A DNA stretch of 58,651 bases. It comes from Escherichia albertii NBRC 107761 = DSM 17582 (lineage in GTDB: Bacteria; Pseudomonadota; Gammaproteobacteria; Enterobacterales; Enterobacteriaceae). The notes under the pieces were generated by a model that searched no databases, was not told where the DNA came from, and saw only the letters and a list, made by a program, of their open reading frames with translations. Location: assembly GCF_000759775.1 (NCBI RefSeq), contig NZ_BBMY01000016.1, positions 1 through 58,651 of the forward strand. The letters run 5' to 3'. Shown here one piece after another: positions 32,877 through 43,106 of the stretch (the stretch's first letter is position 1; the number at the start of each line of letters is the position of its first letter). The position numbers and the translations under genes are program-made.

Positions 32877-32951
32877 AGCGCTTTCAGTAACGACATCCTC
32901 AGTGATATCGGCCAGAAATATATGGTTAGCTGCCGGCAGCCTTCTCTTTAA
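32877..32951 (+). pseudogene. bdm: bdm 3' remnant
   Basis: Between osmC and sra, where K-12 has bdm (71 residues, biofilm/motility modulator), a short frame reads SNDILSDIGQKYMVSCRQPSL-stop, which lines up with the bdm C-terminal end (DNDILSDIYQQTINYVVSGQHPTL as remembered). No homologous N-terminus or ribosome site is found upstream before osmC's start at 32784. The gene is truncated and the remaining codons have drifted. Confidence 0.65.
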
Positions 32952-33050
32952 ACTGCTATGCTTGATAGGCAACCTGATTGAGGGGTTTAGCTCGTGTTGT
33001 CGCTACGGCGATATTGTCCTTAAAACTAGCAACAGGATTGAGGAGTAAAA

Positions 33051-33188
33051 ATGAAATCTAACCGTCAGGCACGTCATATTCTTGGACAGGATCATAAAAT
33101 TTCTAACCAGCGCAAAATAGTCACTGAAGGTGACAAAACCAGCGTGATAAATATCCCAACTGGCAGAAAACGCCACGCTGAAAAATAA
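33051..33188 (+). CDS. sra: Stationary-phase ribosome-associated protein Sra (S22)
   Basis: A 45-residue very basic protein that joins the 30S subunit in stationary phase. It starts [20 protein letters not shown] and ends GRKRHAEK; four or so positions differ from K-12. GAGGAG stands seven bases before the ATG. A terminator follows at 33218. The gene is short and easily missed but clearly intact, in contrast to its neighbours osmC and bdm. Confidence 0.93.
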   Translation: MKSNRQARHILGQDHKISNQRKIVTEGDKTSVINIPTGRKRHAEK

Positions 33189-33217
33189 TGCTTAACAACC
33201 AGTCCTCAATGACGATT

Positions 33218-33248
33218 AAACACCATTGCCCGTGCAATGGTGTTTTTG
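33218..33248 (+). terminator. Rho-independent terminator of sra
   Basis: AAACACCATTGC-CCGT-GCAATGGTGTTT followed by TTG and a further T-run: a 12-base-pair stem, 29 bases after the sra stop. Confidence 0.92.
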
Positions 33249-33344
33249 TTTTTATCTGCTTTATACTTGTGGTCGATCCCCTGGCGGTAAAGCAAAGACG
33301 ATAAAAGCGCGCCAGGGACGGATATTCAAAAAAGAGTGAGTGAC

Positions 33345-35042
33345 ATGGAACCAAAAACCAAAAAACAGCGTTCGCTTTATATTCCTTACGCTGGCCCTGT
33401 ACTACTGGAATTTCCATTGTTGAACAAAGGTAGCGCCTTTAGTATGGAAGAACGCCGTAACTTCAACCTGCTGGGGTTACTGCCGGAAGTGGTCGAAACC
33501 ATCGAAGAACAAGCAGAACGTGCGTGGATCCAGTATCAGGGATTCAAAACCGAAATCGACAAACACATTTACCTGCGTAATATTCAGGACACTAACGAAA
33601 CCCTCTTCTACCGCCTGGTGAATAATCATCTTGATGAGATGATGCCCGTAATCTATACACCAACTGTCGGCGCGGCCTGTGAACGTTTTTCGGAGATCTA
33701 CCGTCGTTCACGCGGTGTGTTTATCTCTTACCAGAACCGCCACCACATGGACGATATTCTGCAAAACGTGCCAAACCACAATATCAAAGTGATTGTAGTA
33801 ACCGACGGTGAACGTATTCTGGGGCTTGGTGACCAGGGTATCGGCGGAATGGGCATTCCAATCGGTAAATTGTCGCTCTATACCGCCTGTGGCGGCATCA
33901 GCCCGGCGTATACGCTTCCGGTGGTACTGGACGTCGGTACTAACAACCAGCAACTGCTGAACGATCCGTTATATATGGGATGGCGTAATCCGCGTATCAC
34001 CGACGACGAATACTATGAATTTGTTGATGAGTTTATCCAGGCAGTGAAACAACGCTGGCCGGACGTTCTGCTGCAATTTGAAGACTTTGCGCAAAAAAAC
34101 GCGATGCCGCTGTTGAACCGCTATCGTAATGAAATTTGCTCCTTTAATGATGACATTCAGGGCACCGCAGCAGTAACAGTCGGTACGTTGATTGCTGCCA
34201 GCCGCGCGGCGGGTGGACAGTTAAGCGAGAAAAAAATTGTTTTCCTCGGCGCAGGTTCTGCTGGATGCGGCATTGCCGAAATGATCATCGCCCAGACCCA
34301 GCGCGAAGGATTAAGCGAAGAAGCAGCACGTCAGAAAGTCTTTATGGTGGATCGCTTTGGTCTGCTTACTGACAAAATGCCAAATCTGCTGCCTTTCCAG
34401 ACCAAACTGGTGCAAAAGCGTGACAATCTCAGCACCTGGGATACCGAAAGCGATGTGCTGTCGTTGCTGGATGTCGTGCGTAATGTGAAACCGGATATTT
34501 TGATTGGTGTCTCCGGGCAGGCAGGACTGTTCACGGAAGAGATCATTCGCGAGATGCACAAGCATTGCCCGCGCCCGATCGTCATGCCGCTCTCTAACCC
34601 GACATCACGTGTTGAAGCTACGCCGCAGGACATTATTGCCTGGACTGAAGGCAACGCGCTGGTGGCTACAGGCAGCCCGTTCAATCCCGTCGTGTGGAAA
34701 GATAAAGTCTACCCTATCGCTCAGTGTAACAATGCTTTTATCTTCCCAGGCATTGGGCTTGGCGTTATAGCCTCCGGCGCATCGCGCATTACCGACGAGA
34801 TGCTGATGTCAGCCAGCGAAACCCTGGCGCAGTATTCGCCGCTGGTACTGAACGGCGAAGGTCTGGTACTGCCGGAACTGAAAAACATTCAGAAAGTCTC
34901 TCGCGCAATTGCCTTTGCCGTTGGCAAAATGGCGCAACAACAAGGCGTGGCCGTGAAGACTTCCGCCGAAGCCTTACAACAAGCCATTGATGATAATTTC
35001 TGGACTGCTGAGTACCGCGATTACCGCCGCACCTCCATCTAA
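33345..35042 (+). CDS. maeA: NAD-dependent malic enzyme MaeA (SfcA)
   Basis: A 565-residue enzyme that decarboxylates malate to pyruvate with [15 protein letters not shown] (near residue 102) carries the catalytic Tyr, [20 protein letters not shown] the malic signature, and [14 protein letters not shown] the Rossmann motif. The acidic metal ligands are in FEDFAQKNA and FNDDIQGTA. The ATG at 33345 gives the known length; a GTG three codons upstream is possible, and neither has a strong ribosome site. A terminator follows at 35049. Confidence 0.95.
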   Translation: MEPKTKKQRSLYIPYAGPVLLEFPLLNKGSAFSMEERRNFNLLGLLPEVVETIEEQAERAWIQYQGFKTEIDKHIYLRNIQDTNETLFYRLVNNHLDEMMPVIYTPTVGAACERFSEIYRRSRGVFISYQNRHHMDDILQNVPNHNIKVIVVTDGERILGLGDQGIGGMGIPIGKLSLYTACGGISPAYTLPVVLDVGTNNQQLLNDPLYMGWRNPRITDDEYYEFVDEFIQAVKQRWPDVLLQFEDFAQKNAMPLLNRYRNEICSFNDDIQGTAAVTVGTLIAASRAAGGQLSEKKIVFLGAGSAGCGIAEMIIAQTQREGLSEEAARQKVFMVDRFGLLTDKMPNLLPFQTKLVQKRDNLSTWDTESDVLSLLDVVRNVKPDILIGVSGQAGLFTEEIIREMHKHCPRPIVMPLSNPTSRVEATPQDIIAWTEGNALVATGSPFNPVVWKDKVYPIAQCNNAFIFPGIGLGVIASGASRITDEMLMSASETLAQYSPLVLNGEGLVLPELKNIQKVSRAIAFAVGKMAQQQGVAVKTSAEALQQAIDDNFWTAEYRDYRRTSI

Positions 35043-35048
35043 GTCTCC

Positions 35049-35078
35049 GCCCGGTGGTAAATGCTGCCGGGCAATTTT
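35049..35078 (+). terminator. Rho-independent terminator of maeA
   Basis: GCCCGG, a 12-base loop, CCGGGC, then AATTTT: a short GC stem with T-run, six bases after the maeA stop. Confidence 0.8.
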
Positions 35079-35176
35079 CCTCTCTCTTTTTCAGATCTCA
35101 TCCATACTGGGTAGTGGCAAATAAATCTCATTTGCCTCATCTGTTATGCAGAACATCATCTCAAAAGGAGAAAACT

Positions 35177-36187
35177 ATGAAGGCAGCGGTTGTTACGAAG
35201 GATCATCATGTTGACGTTACGGATAAAACGCTACGCTCGCTGAAACATGGCGAAGCTCTGTTGAAAATGGAATGCTGCGGCGTGTGTCACACCGACCTCC
35301 ATGTCAAGAATGGCGATTTTGGTGATAAAACCGGCGTGATTCTGGGGCATGAAGGCATTGGTATTGTGACAGAGATCGGCCCGGGCGTGACCTCATTAAA
35401 GCCGGGCGATCGCGCAAGCGTAGCATGGTTCTACGAAGGATGTGGTCATTGCGAATACTGTAACAGCGGCAACGAAACGCTTTGCCGTTCGGTCAAAAAT
35501 GCCGGATACAGCGTTGATGGCGGGATGGCTGAAGAGTGCATTGTGGTAGCCGATTACGCGGTAAAAGTGCCGGACGGCCTGGATTCCGCGGCAGCCAGCA
35601 GCATTACCTGCGCGGGCGTCACCACCTATAAAGCCGTAAAACTGTCAAAGATTCGTCCTGGGCAGTGGATTGCTATCTATGGGCTTGGCGGCCTGGGAAA
35701 CCTCGCCCTGCAATACGCGAAAAATGTATTTAATGCCAAAGTGATCGCTATTGACGTTAATGATGAGCAACTGAAACTGGCAACAGAGATGGGCGCAGAT
35801 CTGGCTATTAACTCACGTACCGAAGACGCCGCAAAAATTGTACAGGAGAAAGTCGGCGGCGCACACGCGGCGGTAGTAACGGCGGTGGCTAAAGCTGCAT
35901 TTAACTCAGCGGTTGATGCTGTCCGTGCAGGCGGACGTGTTGTGGCAGTCGGTCTGCCGCCGGAATCCATGAGCCTGGATATTCCACGTCTGGTACTGGA
36001 TGGCATTGAAGTGGTCGGTTCACTGGTTGGTACGCGTCAGGATTTAACCGAAGCCTTCCAATTTGCCGCCGAAGGTAAGGTTGTACCAAAAGTTGCCCTG
36101 CGTCCGTTAGCGGACATCAACACCATCTTTACCGAGATGGAAGAAGGCAAAATTCGCGGTCGTATGGTGATTGATTTCCGTCGCTAA
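35177..36187 (+). CDS. adhP: Zinc alcohol dehydrogenase AdhP (propanol-preferring)
   Basis: A 336-residue medium-chain NAD-dependent alcohol dehydrogenase. The catalytic zinc site is CCGVCHTD plus GHEGIGIV; the structural zinc cysteines are [16 protein letters not shown]; the Rossmann motif is [11 protein letters not shown]. The ATG at 35177 has a perfect AAAGGAG; the 41-codon upstream frame extension is not coding. It is ethanol-inducible in K-12. It is followed by its own terminator and differs from K-12 at only a few positions. Confidence 0.95.
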   Translation: MKAAVVTKDHHVDVTDKTLRSLKHGEALLKMECCGVCHTDLHVKNGDFGDKTGVILGHEGIGIVTEIGPGVTSLKPGDRASVAWFYEGCGHCEYCNSGNETLCRSVKNAGYSVDGGMAEECIVVADYAVKVPDGLDSAAASSITCAGVTTYKAVKLSKIRPGQWIAIYGLGGLGNLALQYAKNVFNAKVIAIDVNDEQLKLATEMGADLAINSRTEDAAKIVQEKVGGAHAAVVTAVAKAAFNSAVDAVRAGGRVVAVGLPPESMSLDIPRLVLDGIEVVGSLVGTRQDLTEAFQFAAEGKVVPKVALRPLADINTIFTEMEEGKIRGRMVIDFRR

Positions 36188-36196
36188 ACAACCTTT

Positions 36197-36231
36197 GCTG
36201 CGACTGTCCGGTTTGAGTCGCAGCCTGTTTT
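36197..36231 (+). terminator. Rho-independent terminator of adhP
   Basis: GCTGCGACT and AGTCGCAGC pair around a 10-base loop, then CTGTTTT. It starts nine bases after the adhP stop. Confidence 0.88.
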
Positions 36232-36336
36232 GCGAGACGCTTTCCGCAATTTAACTCATCTTCTTTTCCTCACTATCCTTTCCCCTCACAATTCGCGAAA
36301 ACGTAGCGAAATTTGTTGCGCTGCACGGAACAATAG

Positions 36337-36371
36337 TGATAGTGTTCCTCTCGAAGGAACAAGGATGAAGA
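36337..36371 (+). promoter_or_regulatory. Candidate HigA-type operator with three GGAACA half-sites
   Basis: GGAACA (36337-36342), its inverse TGTTCC (36353-36358) and GGAACA again (36366-36371) are laid out just before the toxin start at 36373. Alternating half-sites over the promoter and ribosome site are typical for autoregulation by a HigA/XRE antitoxin, encoded second in this operon. AAGGA inside the last repeat (36365-36369, then AAGG at 36371) overlaps the ribosome-binding region. Confidence 0.6.
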
Positions 36372-36372
36372 G

Positions 36373-36651
36373 ATGATAATGAATTTCAGACACAAGGGAT
36401 TGCGTGACTTGTTTCTTCTCGGCAAAACCTCCGGCGTTATACCGACGCAAGTCAAACGATTACGCCACCGACTCGCTGTGATTGATGCAGCAAGCTGTCT
36501 TGCTGATATCGATATGCCCGGTTACCGACTACACCCATTAAGCGGCGATCGCGATGGCATCTGGGCAATATCTGTATCAGGCAACTGGCGAATCACGTTT
36601 GAGTTCGTCAATGGCGATGCATACATACTGGATTACGAGGACTATCACTGA
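36373..36651 (+). CDS. HigB/RelE-type toxin
   Basis: A 92-residue protein of the HigB-like plasmid maintenance killer family, ribosome-dependent mRNA interferases. Typical family stretches are [45 protein letters not shown] and a DYEDYH end. The toxin gene comes first and overlaps the antitoxin by one base (TGATG), the reverse order usual for higBA. Start: ATG at 36373 with AAGGATGAAGAG upstream; the second ATG at 36379 would remove two residues. The operon lies between adhP and fdnI, as in K-12. Confidence 0.82.
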
Positions 36652-36935
36652 TGAAAATGGCCAATCATCCCCGCCCGGGGGACATTATTCAGGAATCACT
36701 GGACGAACTGAACGTCAGCCTGCGCGAGTTTGCCAGAGCAATGGAAATTGCGCCCTCAACGGCAAGCCGACTGTTGACCGGAAAAGCGGCTTTGACGCCA
36801 GAAATGGCGATTAAACTTTCCGTGGTGATCGGCAGTTCGCCGCAAATGTGGCTGAATCTGCAAAATGCCTGGAGTCTGGCAGAGGCTGAGAAAACGGTGG
36901 ATGTGTCGCGGTTGCGCCGTCTGGTTACGCAATAA
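36651..36935 (+). CDS. yddM: YddM, HigA-type XRE antitoxin/regulator
   Basis: A 94-residue DNA-binding protein of the HigA/VapI family. The [13 protein letters not shown] start and the helix-turn-helix ([21 protein letters not shown]) are typical, with [11 protein letters not shown] as the family's dimer segment. It would neutralise the toxin upstream and repress the pair through the GGAACA repeats. It matches YddM of K-12 almost perfectly as I recall it. Translation is coupled to the toxin. Confidence 0.9.
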
Positions 36936-36962
36936 AAAATGGCACCTTATAAAGCGCCATTT
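36935..36962 (+). terminator. Terminator-like hairpin after yddM
   Basis: AAAAATGGC, loop, GCCATTT directly on the yddM stop codon. The A-rich left and T-rich right arms fit a rho-independent terminator with a short GC core. Confidence 0.65.
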
Positions 36963-36985
36963 GAAACTGATGACAAACGCAACAT

Positions 36986-37080
36986 TGCCTGATGCGCGAC
37001 GCTTATCAGGCCTACACGTTTACTGCAATCTATTAGATTTGAACGGTTTGTAGGTCAGATAAGGCGTTCATGCCGCATCC
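36986..37080. repeat. BIME (two REP elements) between yddM and fdnI
   Basis: Two palindromic REP units face each other: GCCTGATGCGCGACGCTTATCAGGCCTAC (36987-37015) and the inverse GTAGGTCAGATAAGGCGTTCATGCCGCATCC (37050-37080). Such units sit between the 3' ends of convergent genes, as here, and stabilise mRNA ends or bind gyrase. Confidence 0.9.
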
Positions 37081-37100
37081 GCCCACGATGTCTACAATCT

Positions 37101-37130
37101 GAAAATGGCGCCTCTTACAGCGCCATTTTC
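37101..37130 (-). terminator. Rho-independent terminator of fdnGHI
   Basis: GAAAATGGCGC-CTCTTACA-GCGCCATTTTC; read on the minus strand it ends in a T-rich arm about 20 bases after the fdnI stop. Confidence 0.85.
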
Positions 37131-37151
37131 CGCCTAAAAGTTCAAAAGAGA

Positions 37152-37805
37152 TTATATCCCTTCTTCACTCTCTTTTTTCGCTTCTGCCTTCTCGATTTCA
37201 CGATACCAGCGCGGATGGTGTTTCTTCGCCCAGCGACGGCTCACCTTCCCTTCGATCATCCCTTTAATCGACCCTTTCACCCAGAATGCCATATACATAT
37301 GGATCAGGATGGCGTGGATCAGGATGATACCCGCTGCTGCATGAATCAGCAGGCTGTAGCGAACCACCTGAATCGGGAAGTACTGCGCAAAGTACGGACG
37401 CCAGATAATTACCCCGGTCACCAGCAGCACGAAAATCATGCTCATGATCGACCAGAACATCATCTTCTGCCCGGCATTGTACTTGCCGACATCCGCCACT
37501 TTGTGCTCATTGCCTTTTAATACTTCGACAATGTTCAACAGCCACGGAATATCTTTCTTATCCGGGATGTTGTGATGCACAAAACGGAAGAACATAAACA
37601 TCAGCGCGACAAAAATCGCAATGCCGAAAAACGGGTGCAGAATGCGTCCCATCTGCGGCGTACCGAAGGTTTGCGTCAGCCATTGCAGCGTCGGGAAGAA
37701 GAACGAAATCCCGGACAGCGCCACCAGGAAGAAGCAAATCACCACGGTCCAGTGACAGGCGCGATCAATAAACTTAGTGCGCACAATCATTTTCGACTTA
37801 CTCAT
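37152..37805 (-). CDS. fdnI: Formate dehydrogenase-N cytochrome b556 subunit FdnI
   Basis: A 217-residue inner-membrane protein with four membrane helices that holds two b-type hemes and reduces menaquinone on the cytoplasmic side with electrons from FdnH. Heme-ligand histidines are in [20 protein letters not shown] and the last helix ([23 protein letters not shown]). The ATG at 37805 overlaps the fdnH end by eight bases, so translation is coupled; the longer frame from 37847 lies inside fdnH. It is the last gene of fdnGHI. Confidence 0.95.
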   Translation of the reverse strand: MSKSKMIVRTKFIDRACHWTVVICFFLVALSGISFFFPTLQWLTQTFGTPQMGRILHPFFGIAIFVALMFMFFRFVHHNIPDKKDIPWLLNIVEVLKGNEHKVADVGKYNAGQKMMFWSIMSMIFVLLVTGVIIWRPYFAQYFPIQVVRYSLLIHAAAGIILIHAILIHMYMAFWVKGSIKGMIEGKVSRRWAKKHHPRWYREIEKAEAKKESEEGI

Positions 37806-38682
37806 GATGCTCCTCCTCGTCATCGTCCACTTCCTTATTCGGGCCAATGCCGATGTAGTGGAAAATCAACCCGGCAAAGGTGGCAATAAAGCCAGCTGCT
37901 GCCAGCGGTTTCAACGCGCCTTTCCACAAGCTCACCGAGGTATCGATCTTCGGATCTTTCGGCAGACCGTGATACAGCTCCGGCTGATCGGCGTGATGCA
38001 GCACGTACATGACGTGCGTACCACCGACCCCTTCCGGGTTGTAGACGCCAGCATGTTCGTAACCACGCGCTTTCAGTTTCGCCACGCGTTGTTCAGCCAG
38101 CTCCAGCATCTCTTTCTTGGTGCCGAAGTGGATAGCTCCGGTCGGACAGGTTTTCACACAAGCAGGTTCCTGACCGACGCTGACGCGATCAACGCAGAGC
38201 GTACATTTATATACCCGGTTGTCCTCTTTGTTGAGGCGCGGAATATTAAACGGACACCCGGCAATGCAGTAACCACAACCAATGCAGTTCTCGGACTGGA
38301 AATCGACAATGCCGTTAGCGTACTGAATGATCGCACCAGCAGACGGGCACGCCTTCAGGCAGCCCGGATCTTCACAGTGCATACAACCGTCTTTACGGAT
38401 CAGCCATTCCAGCTTGCCGTTCTGTTCGGTTTCGCTAAAGCGCATCACCGTCCAGGACTTGGCGCTCAGATCGGCGGGGTTATCATAAACCCCGACGCAG
38501 TGCCCTACTTCGTCACGGATGTCGTTCCACTCCGAACAGGCCACCTGGCAGGCTTTACAGCCGATACAGGTGGAAACGTCGATAAGTTTCGCGACTTCTG
38601 CTTTGTAATCACGCACCTGCGAAGGCGGCGTGATGGAGTTTGTTGCGGACCTTTTGATAATGTCCTGCGTTTCCATAGCCAT
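37798..38682 (-). CDS. fdnH: Formate dehydrogenase-N iron-sulfur subunit FdnH
   Basis: A 294-residue electron-transfer subunit on the periplasmic face with four [4Fe-4S] clusters and a C-terminal membrane anchor (residues about 257-280, [19 protein letters not shown]). The cysteine groups are [35 protein letters not shown] and CTLCVDR...CVKTC. It passes electrons from the selenocysteine/molybdopterin site of FdnG to the hemes of FdnI. The gap to fdnG is 12 bases. Confidence 0.96.
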   Translation of the reverse strand: MAMETQDIIKRSATNSITPPSQVRDYKAEVAKLIDVSTCIGCKACQVACSEWNDIRDEVGHCVGVYDNPADLSAKSWTVMRFSETEQNGKLEWLIRKDGCMHCEDPGCLKACPSAGAIIQYANGIVDFQSENCIGCGYCIAGCPFNIPRLNKEDNRVYKCTLCVDRVSVGQEPACVKTCPTGAIHFGTKKEMLELAEQRVAKLKARGYEHAGVYNPEGVGGTHVMYVLHHADQPELYHGLPKDPKIDTSVSLWKGALKPLAAAGFIATFAGLIFHYIGIGPNKEVDDDEEEHHE

Positions 38683-38694
38683 GTAATCGCCCCC

Positions 38695-41600
38695 TTACGC
38701 CTTCTCGATGTTAACTAAAAACGCTTTATATTCCGGCGTTTGCGAGTTGGCATCACCGACATTCGGCGTCAGAGTGTTAGCGAGATAGCCTTTACGCGCG
38801 ACACCCTCAAAGCCCCAGTGGATAGGAATACCCACCGTTTCCACCTGCTGGCCGTTGACGTTCAGCGGCTTCAGACGGCGCGTAACGACTGCCACCGCGC
38901 GGATAAAACCACGCTTGCTGGAGACAGTGACACGATCGCCATTGGCAATACCTTTCGCCGCTGCCAGTGTTTCGCTGATTTCCACAAACTGTTCCGGCTG
39001 AGCAATGGCATTCAGCAACGCGTGCTTGGTCCAGGTGTGGAAGTGCTCGGTCAGACGATAGGTCGTACCCACATACGGGAACTGCTCTTTTTTACCCATC
39101 CGCAGTGCGTCTTGTTCATACAGACGAACAACCGGGTTAGAAACCACGTTCGGATGCAGCGGGTTAGTCCCCAGCGGCGTTTCAATCGGCTCGTAGTGTT
39201 CCGGGAACGGACCTTCCGCCATTTTATTAATGGCAAACAGGCGTCCCATCCCTTCCGGCTGCATGATAAACGGCCCGGTTGGCGTACCCGGCGCGGCATT
39301 ACCGAAGTCTGGAATATCGTTACCCGTCCACTTGCTGCCGTTCCACTGGATCAGCATCCGTTTCGGATCCCACGGTTTGCCGTTGATATCCGCTGAAGCA
39401 CGGTTATACAGCACACGACGGTTCAGTGGCCATGCCCAGGCCCATCCCAGCGTATTCCCCAGACCGGACGGGTCGGAGTTATCGCGGTTGGCCATCTGGT
39501 TACCCTGCTCGGTCCAGCTACCGGTATAGATCCAGCAAGAAGACGCTGTCGTGCCATCATCACGCAGATGTGCGAAGCTGCTCAGCAACTGACCTTTCTT
39601 CGCGATCAGTACGCCATTAGCGTCATAGAGATCGGCCAGCGCATAGCCGTTGTTCTCTTTTGCCACTTCGTCAGACTGCGGCTCATGCGGCTGCTTGTAG
39701 TTCCAGCTCATTTTCAGCAGAGGTTCTGCGCCTTTACCACCCTCGGCTTTGTACAGCTCGCGCAGATGATGGTAGATACCCGCCAGAATTTCGCCGTCGT
39801 TACGTGCTTCGCCCGGTGCGTTCTGACCTTTCCAGTGCCACTGCAACCAACGACCGGAGTTAGCGATAGAGCCATCTTCTTCGGCAAAGCAGGTGGACGG
39901 CAGACGGAATACCTCGGTCTGGATAGACGCCGGATCGACATCATTCGACTCGCCGTGATTCTGCCAGAAGGTGGAAGTCTCCGTCACCAGCGGATCGATA
40001 ACCACCATGTACTTCAGCTTACTCAGGCAGCTCACCACTTTGTTTTTGTCCGGGAAGGACGCAACCGGGTTAAAGCCCTGGCAGAAATAACCGGTGACTT
40101 TGCCTTCATCCATCATGTTGAAATACTTGATGACGTCGTAGGCTTGATCCCACTTCGGCAGCCAGTCGTAGCCCCAGTCGTTCTCTTTCTGTGCGGCATC
40201 ACCATAGAAAGACTTCATCAGACTGACGAAGAACTTCGGATAATTGCTCCAGTAGTTCACCTGTTCAGCGAGCGTCGCTTTCGGCGTATTCGCTGCAAGA
40301 TAGGATTGCAGATCGACCTGTTTTTCCGACGGCAAAGTCAGATAACCCGGCAGACTGGTTGAGAGCAAACCTAAGTCGGTCAGGCCCTGAATGTTGGAGT
40401 GACCGCGCAGTGCGTTCACGCCGCCGCCGGCCATACCCATGTTGCCGAGCAGCAACTGGATCATCGCCATCGTGCGGATGTTCTGCGCACCTACAGTGTG
40501 CTGTGTCCAGCCCAGCGCGTACAGGAAGGTCGTTGTGCGATCGGGTACGCTGGTGGAGGCCAGCACTTCGCACACTTTCAGGAAGTCAGCTTTCGGCGTA
40601 CCGCAGATGTTTTCCACAACCTCCGGCGTATAACGGGAAACGTGCTGTTTAAGCAGATTCCACACACAGCGCGGATGAGTCAGAGTGTCATCGCGTTTCG
40701 CATAGCCGTTTTCATCGAATTGATAGTTCCAGGACGACTTATCGTACTGGCGTTTTTCAGCATCATAGCCGCTGAATAAACCATCTTCGAAAGCATAATC
40801 ATCACGCACCAGCAGACTGGCGTTGGTGTAATGCTTAACGTATTCGGCGTTGATTTTGTTGTTTTCGATCAGGTAGCGCAAAACGCCGGAAAGGAACGTA
40901 ATGTCCGTACCAGAACGAATCGGTGCGTAAATATCCGCTACAGAAGCAGTACGCGTAAAACGAGGATCGACAACGATCAGGGTTGCATCGTTGTTGTTTT
41001 TTGCTTCCATCGCCCAGCGGAAACCGACGGGATGCGCTTCAGCAGCGTTACCGCCCATCACCATCACGACGTTAGCGTTTTTGATATCCACCCAGTGGTT
41101 GGTCATCGCACCGCGACCAAATGTTGGAGCAAGACTTGCTACCGTTGGTCCGTGTCAGACGCGTGCCTGGTTGTCTACCGCCAGCATCCCGAGGGAGCGG
41201 GCAAATTTTTGGGTTAGCATCCCGGTTTCGTTGCTGGCGCCGGAAGCGCACAGCATACCGGTAGAAAGCCAACGGTTTACCGTTACGCCCTGCTCATTCT
41301 TCTCTATAAAATTGGCGTCGCGGTCAGCTTTCATCAGCTTCGCAATACGGGAAAATGCTTCATCCCAACTGATGCGCTGCCATTTGTCAGAACCTGGCGC
41401 ACGATACTCCGGGTAACGCAGACGGTTTTCGCTGTTGACGTAATCCAGCAAACCGGCCCCTTTCGGGCACAGCGCACCGCGGCTTACCGGATGATCCGGG
41501 TCGCCTTCAATGTGATAAATCGCTTCTCGGGCGTTTTTAGCGCCATCACCCAGGCTATACATCAATAGCCCGCAACCTACGGAACAGTATGTGCAGGTGT

Positions 41601-41742
41601 TACGGATCTCTTTCGCGCGTAATAATTTATAGTTTCGCGCCTGAGCCAGTGCTTGCTTCGGGGCAAAGCCCAATGCTGCAACTGTTGTTCCAGCCATACC
41701 GCCCGCGCAGATTTTAAAAAATTGTCTGCGACTGACGTCCAT
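38695..41742 (-). CDS. fdnG: Formate dehydrogenase-N alpha subunit FdnG, selenoprotein
   Basis: A 1015-residue periplasmic enzyme that oxidises formate, with bis-MGD molybdenum and one [4Fe-4S] cluster. Residues 1-33 are a Tat signal (SRRQFF). The cluster cysteines are CTYCSVGCG. The in-frame TGA at 41155-41157 (residue 196, context QARV-Sec-HGPTV) is selenocysteine and not a stop: both sides stay in phase and match the family. The bases right after the TGA form the SECIS stem. ORF finders split the gene into 41742-41155 and 41106-38695. Induced by anaerobiosis and nitrate (FNR, NarL) in E. coli. Confidence 0.97.
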
Positions 41743-41860
41743 TGCTTTCCTCTTTTTTACAGGTGTAACTGCGCGAGGAAACTAACAGTAAAATTCCTAA
41801 TCTTTTTGCGCCAAATCAAAAAGAGTGCCTGTTTGCCACAAAATAGTTCGTCTTTGCAAA

Positions 41861-41874
41861 TTGACTTACCTCAA
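41861..41874 (-). promoter_or_regulatory. FNR site in the fdnG-yddG divergent region
   Basis: TTGAGGTAAGTCAA on the minus strand fits the FNR consensus TTGAT-N4-ATCAA except at two inner positions. It lies about 120 bases before the fdnG ATG, in the 230-base gap (41743-41972) shared with yddG. NarL heptamers are expected nearby from K-12 work, but I did not identify them reliably. Confidence 0.6.
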
Positions 41875-41972
41875 TGGCGGTAGAAATATGCACCACTGCC
41901 TGACAGGCCGGTTAAAAAAATGCTATAAATTCCTGCTTAATTTTTAACGGCAAGAGAGATTAAACGGCGAGC

Positions 41973-42854
41973 ATGACAAAACAAAAAGCAACGCTCATTG
42001 GTCTGATTGCGATCGTCCTGTGGAGCACGATGGTCGGCTTAATCCGTGGCGTTAGTGAAGGGCTCGGTCCGGTAGGCGGTGCGGCGGCGATCTATTCATT
42101 AAGCGGGCTACTATTAATATTCACCGTTGGATTTCCGCGCATCCGGCAGATCCCCAAAGGGTATTTACTTGCTGGCAGCATATTGTTTGTCAGCTATGAA
42201 ATCTGCCTCGCGCTTTCTTTGGGGTACGCTGCCAGCCGCCATCAGGCTATTGAAGTCGGCATGGTGAACTATTTATGGCCCAGCCTGACGATACTTTTCG
42301 CCATTTTGTTTAATAACCAGAAAACGAACTGGTTGATTATTCCAGGATTATTATTGGCCCTTGCAGGTGTTTGTTGGGTATTAGGCGGTGAAAATGGTCT
42401 GAAATATGATGAAATCATCAATAATATCACCACCAGCCCATTAAGTTATTTCCTGGCGTTTATTGGCGCCTTTATCTGGGCAGCTTATTGCACGGTAACG
42501 AATAAATATGCCTGCGGATTTAACGGCATTACTATTTTTGTTCTGCTGACGGGAATAAGTCTGTGGATTTACTATTTTGTAACGCCACAACCGGAGATGT
42601 TATTTAGTACGCTGGTCATTATTAAACTCATCTCTGCGGCATTAACCTTAGGATTTGCTTACGCGGCGTGGAATATCGGTATATTGCATGGTAACGTCAC
42701 CATAATGGCGGTTGGTTCATATTTTACCCCCGTATTATCATCAGCGCTTGCCGCCATCCTGCTCAACGCACCGCTATCATTTTCATTCTGGCAAGGCGCA
42801 CTGATGGTCTGTGGCGGCTCCCTGCTCTGCTGGCTGGCGACCCGCCACAAGTAG
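41973..42854 (+). CDS. yddG: YddG, aromatic amino acid exporter (DMT/EamA family)
   Basis: A 293-residue inner-membrane protein with ten hydrophobic helices in two repeats of the EamA fold. In K-12 it exports phenylalanine, tyrosine, tryptophan and some toxic compounds such as paraquat. VLWSTMVGLIRG at the N-terminus and GMVNYLWPSLTILFA in the first repeat are typical. It is divergent from fdnG and followed by a hairpin at 42857. Length normal. Confidence 0.93.
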   Translation: MTKQKATLIGLIAIVLWSTMVGLIRGVSEGLGPVGGAAAIYSLSGLLLIFTVGFPRIRQIPKGYLLAGSILFVSYEICLALSLGYAASRHQAIEVGMVNYLWPSLTILFAILFNNQKTNWLIIPGLLLALAGVCWVLGGENGLKYDEIINNITTSPLSYFLAFIGAFIWAAYCTVTNKYACGFNGITIFVLLTGISLWIYYFVTPQPEMLFSTLVIIKLISAALTLGFAYAAWNIGILHGNVTIMAVGSYFTPVLSSALAAILLNAPLSFSFWQGALMVCGGSLLCWLATRHK

Positions 42855-42856
42855 GA

Positions 42857-42892
42857 ATAATTGCCGGACTAAACAACAGCCCGGCAATTATC
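42857..42892 (+). terminator. Terminator-like hairpin after yddG
   Basis: ATAATTGCCGG and CCGGCAATTAT pair perfectly (11 base pairs, 13-base loop) four bases after the yddG stop, then CCTGTTATTTTA. Confidence 0.8.
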
Positions 42893-43106
42893 CTGTTATT
42901 TTAGACATAATATTTCGATATATAAGTATTTAACCTGATACACTCTTTCGACCCCGATCACATATCAACAATTAATATTGTTTCATCTATTTTTCCGATT
43001 GTCTTTAATCACCATTCTATTTTAAAACGACATGTCATTTGCAAATGGCATTGTTTACCATTCGTTTAAAAACGATGTTCAAGGATAATTAAAAGGATTC
43101 CATTAA

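Noticed and set aside
36986..37080. Possible CRISPR-like or phage attachment repeats
   Set aside because: The units are standard REP/BIME palindromes, also found at 45908 and 53659; no regular spacer array is present.
37777..40779. Several long plus-strand frames across fdnH and fdnG
   Set aside because: They are antisense shadows of highly conserved formate dehydrogenase genes; such shadows are common in GC-rich, codon-biased genes.
41155..41157. TGA in fdnG as a nonsense mutation
   Set aside because: It is the known selenocysteine position with matching flanks, so the gene is intact.
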